Below, in pieces: positions 32,440-33,074 of a stretch of DNA of 33,074 nucleotides. Origin of the DNA: Candidatus Methanophagales archaeon (GTDB lineage: Archaea; Halobacteriota; Syntropharchaeia; Alkanophagales; Methanospirareceae); the NCBI GenBank assembly GCA_003336485.1, contig QENH01000178.1, positions 1-33,074 on the forward strand, given 5' to 3'. The notes under the pieces were generated by a model. That model was not told the origin of the DNA, made no database searches, and saw nothing but the letters and a program-made list of their open reading frames with translations. Numbering within the stretch: position 1 is the first letter of the stretch; each line of letters begins with the position of its first letter. The position numbers and the translations under genes are program-made.

Positions 32440-33000
32440 TTAATGTACAGACACATCCGGCTCTTTTGTTACAAGTATCGTGCCTTTACCATATTCCAAG
32501 GCGTGATAAACAACCTCTAACGAATTATCTGATGGATAAACCACAAGAATTTGGGGCGTATCAGATGGCGGTTTATTATAATGCCCCGTGTAATAGGAAC
32601 CCGGTATTTCACGTTCGATCTCACCTGTTGTCCAATTCATCCCCGTATGTCGACCTAATGAGTCCCGTACGCTAATACCCCATATGGATTCGGGTTCAGC
32701 AACGAAATCAGCCAATGACAATGTAAAAGTAGACCGATTAATAGAGGGTGTTGTTTCCGAAGAGATGTTTGAAATCACACCATCGGTAATGTTGATCACT
32801 CGGTACCCATGCTTATAACCATGCTCATCTTTTGTAGCACTTCTTGTTTGAATAAACTTATATGGTTCCGTAACCGCTGATACAGCCACAGGTGGGGTGT
32901 GAACCGCCACATAATCCTTGTGTGTATGTCCTGTAAGAACCAAATAGACATGATTATTGAGACAATAATCTATGAAGTCACATCTATTCTTTGCTATAGA
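32440..33000 (-). pseudogene. C-terminal part of a calcineurin-like phosphoesterase, truncated
   Basis: The minus-strand frame reads IAKNRCDFIDYCLNNHVYLV, then LTGHTHKDYVAVHTP, where GHTH is the last metal-binding motif of calcineurin-like phosphoesterases. After it come about 150 residues of a strand-rich tail, ending with YHALEYGKGTILVTKEPD. The earlier motifs (DxH, GDxxD, GNHD) are absent: homologous sequence stops at about 33000 where GAGGCTGTCCCA begins, and the frame meets a stop at 33019-33021. No good start codon exists (TTG at 32943 lies inside the conserved strand). So the gene is the downstream part of a longer enzyme cut at this point. Related archaeal proteins are usually exported and carry Ig-like tails. 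Confidence 0.7.
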
Positions 33001-33074
33001 GGCTGTCCCACAAATAAATTATAAAATTTTATTGTACATAAAGAGAATGACCGTAAATCGACATAAATCGAAAG
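32999..33074. mobile_element. Probable end of an insertion sequence
   Basis: GAGGCTGTCCCACAAATAAA resembles the terminal inverted repeats (GAGGCTGTCCCA...) of several transposon families. It starts exactly where the phosphoesterase reading frame breaks off. The rest of the element lies outside the window, so neither transposase nor the second end can be checked. Confidence 0.5.

Overview
The window comes from an anaerobic methane-oxidising archaeon of the ANME-1 group (Methanophagales). The key evidence is a complete methyl-coenzyme M reductase operon, mcrB-mcrG-mcrA, without mcrD or mcrC between the genes. Its McrA carries Val419 where methanogens have a (methyl)glutamine, followed by a cysteine-rich patch (Cys422, 423, 428, 434, 471, 474). 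Archaeal Alba, NMD3, XPB helicase, a PGF-CTERM sorting tail and a tungsten aldehyde oxidoreductase agree with this.

Layout. 1-4.9 kb: two tandem, homologous exported surface proteins. 5-9.4 kb: a radical SAM activase-like gene diverging from an aldehyde:ferredoxin oxidoreductase, then an FrhB-like F420/ferredoxin oxidoreductase and a small flavin-binding protein (anaerobic redox block). 9.6-12.9 kb: two divergent exported rhodanese proteins, one with a PGF-CTERM tail, and a U32-family protein behind the second. 13.2-18.2 kb: a class I methyltransferase, a gene-poor stretch, then mcrBGA with a strong promoter and hairpin terminator. 18.4-19.3 kb: a four-CBS-domain protein.

19.3-22.6 kb is a decayed accessory island: a pRiA4b ORF-3-like gene, a deleted RNase H copy, a collapsed type I restriction-modification locus (hsdM, start of hsdS), a hicA toxin fused out of frame to the hsdS stump, hicB, and an intact RNase H copy. 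The two RNase H copies are direct repeats flanking the remnant. 22.6-24.5 kb: a Cys-rich unknown, a PPC/DUF296 protein and NMD3. 24.6-28.8 kb: a NosD-like beta-helix surface protein and an XPB-type helicase on the minus strand, diverging from alba. 28.9-33 kb: a very large exported protein with twelve NHL repeats, then a calcineurin-like phosphoesterase fragment cut by what looks like the end of an insertion sequence at the right edge.

Three themes recur. (1) Much coding capacity goes to exported repeat or Ig-like proteins that grow by internal duplication. (2) Intergenic gaps carry a dispersed motif close to ACGCAGATT-N-ACACGGATTT. (3) Several stop codons are followed in the same frame by protein-like sequence (after 4826, 19904 and on the minus strand below 29075), best read as recent C-terminal truncation or fusion scars. 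I found no CRISPR array and recognised no tRNA or rRNA gene. No undescribed system is proven; the best leads are the RNase H-flanked deletion island, the exported rhodanese pair, and the aldehyde oxidoreductase/FrhB pair.
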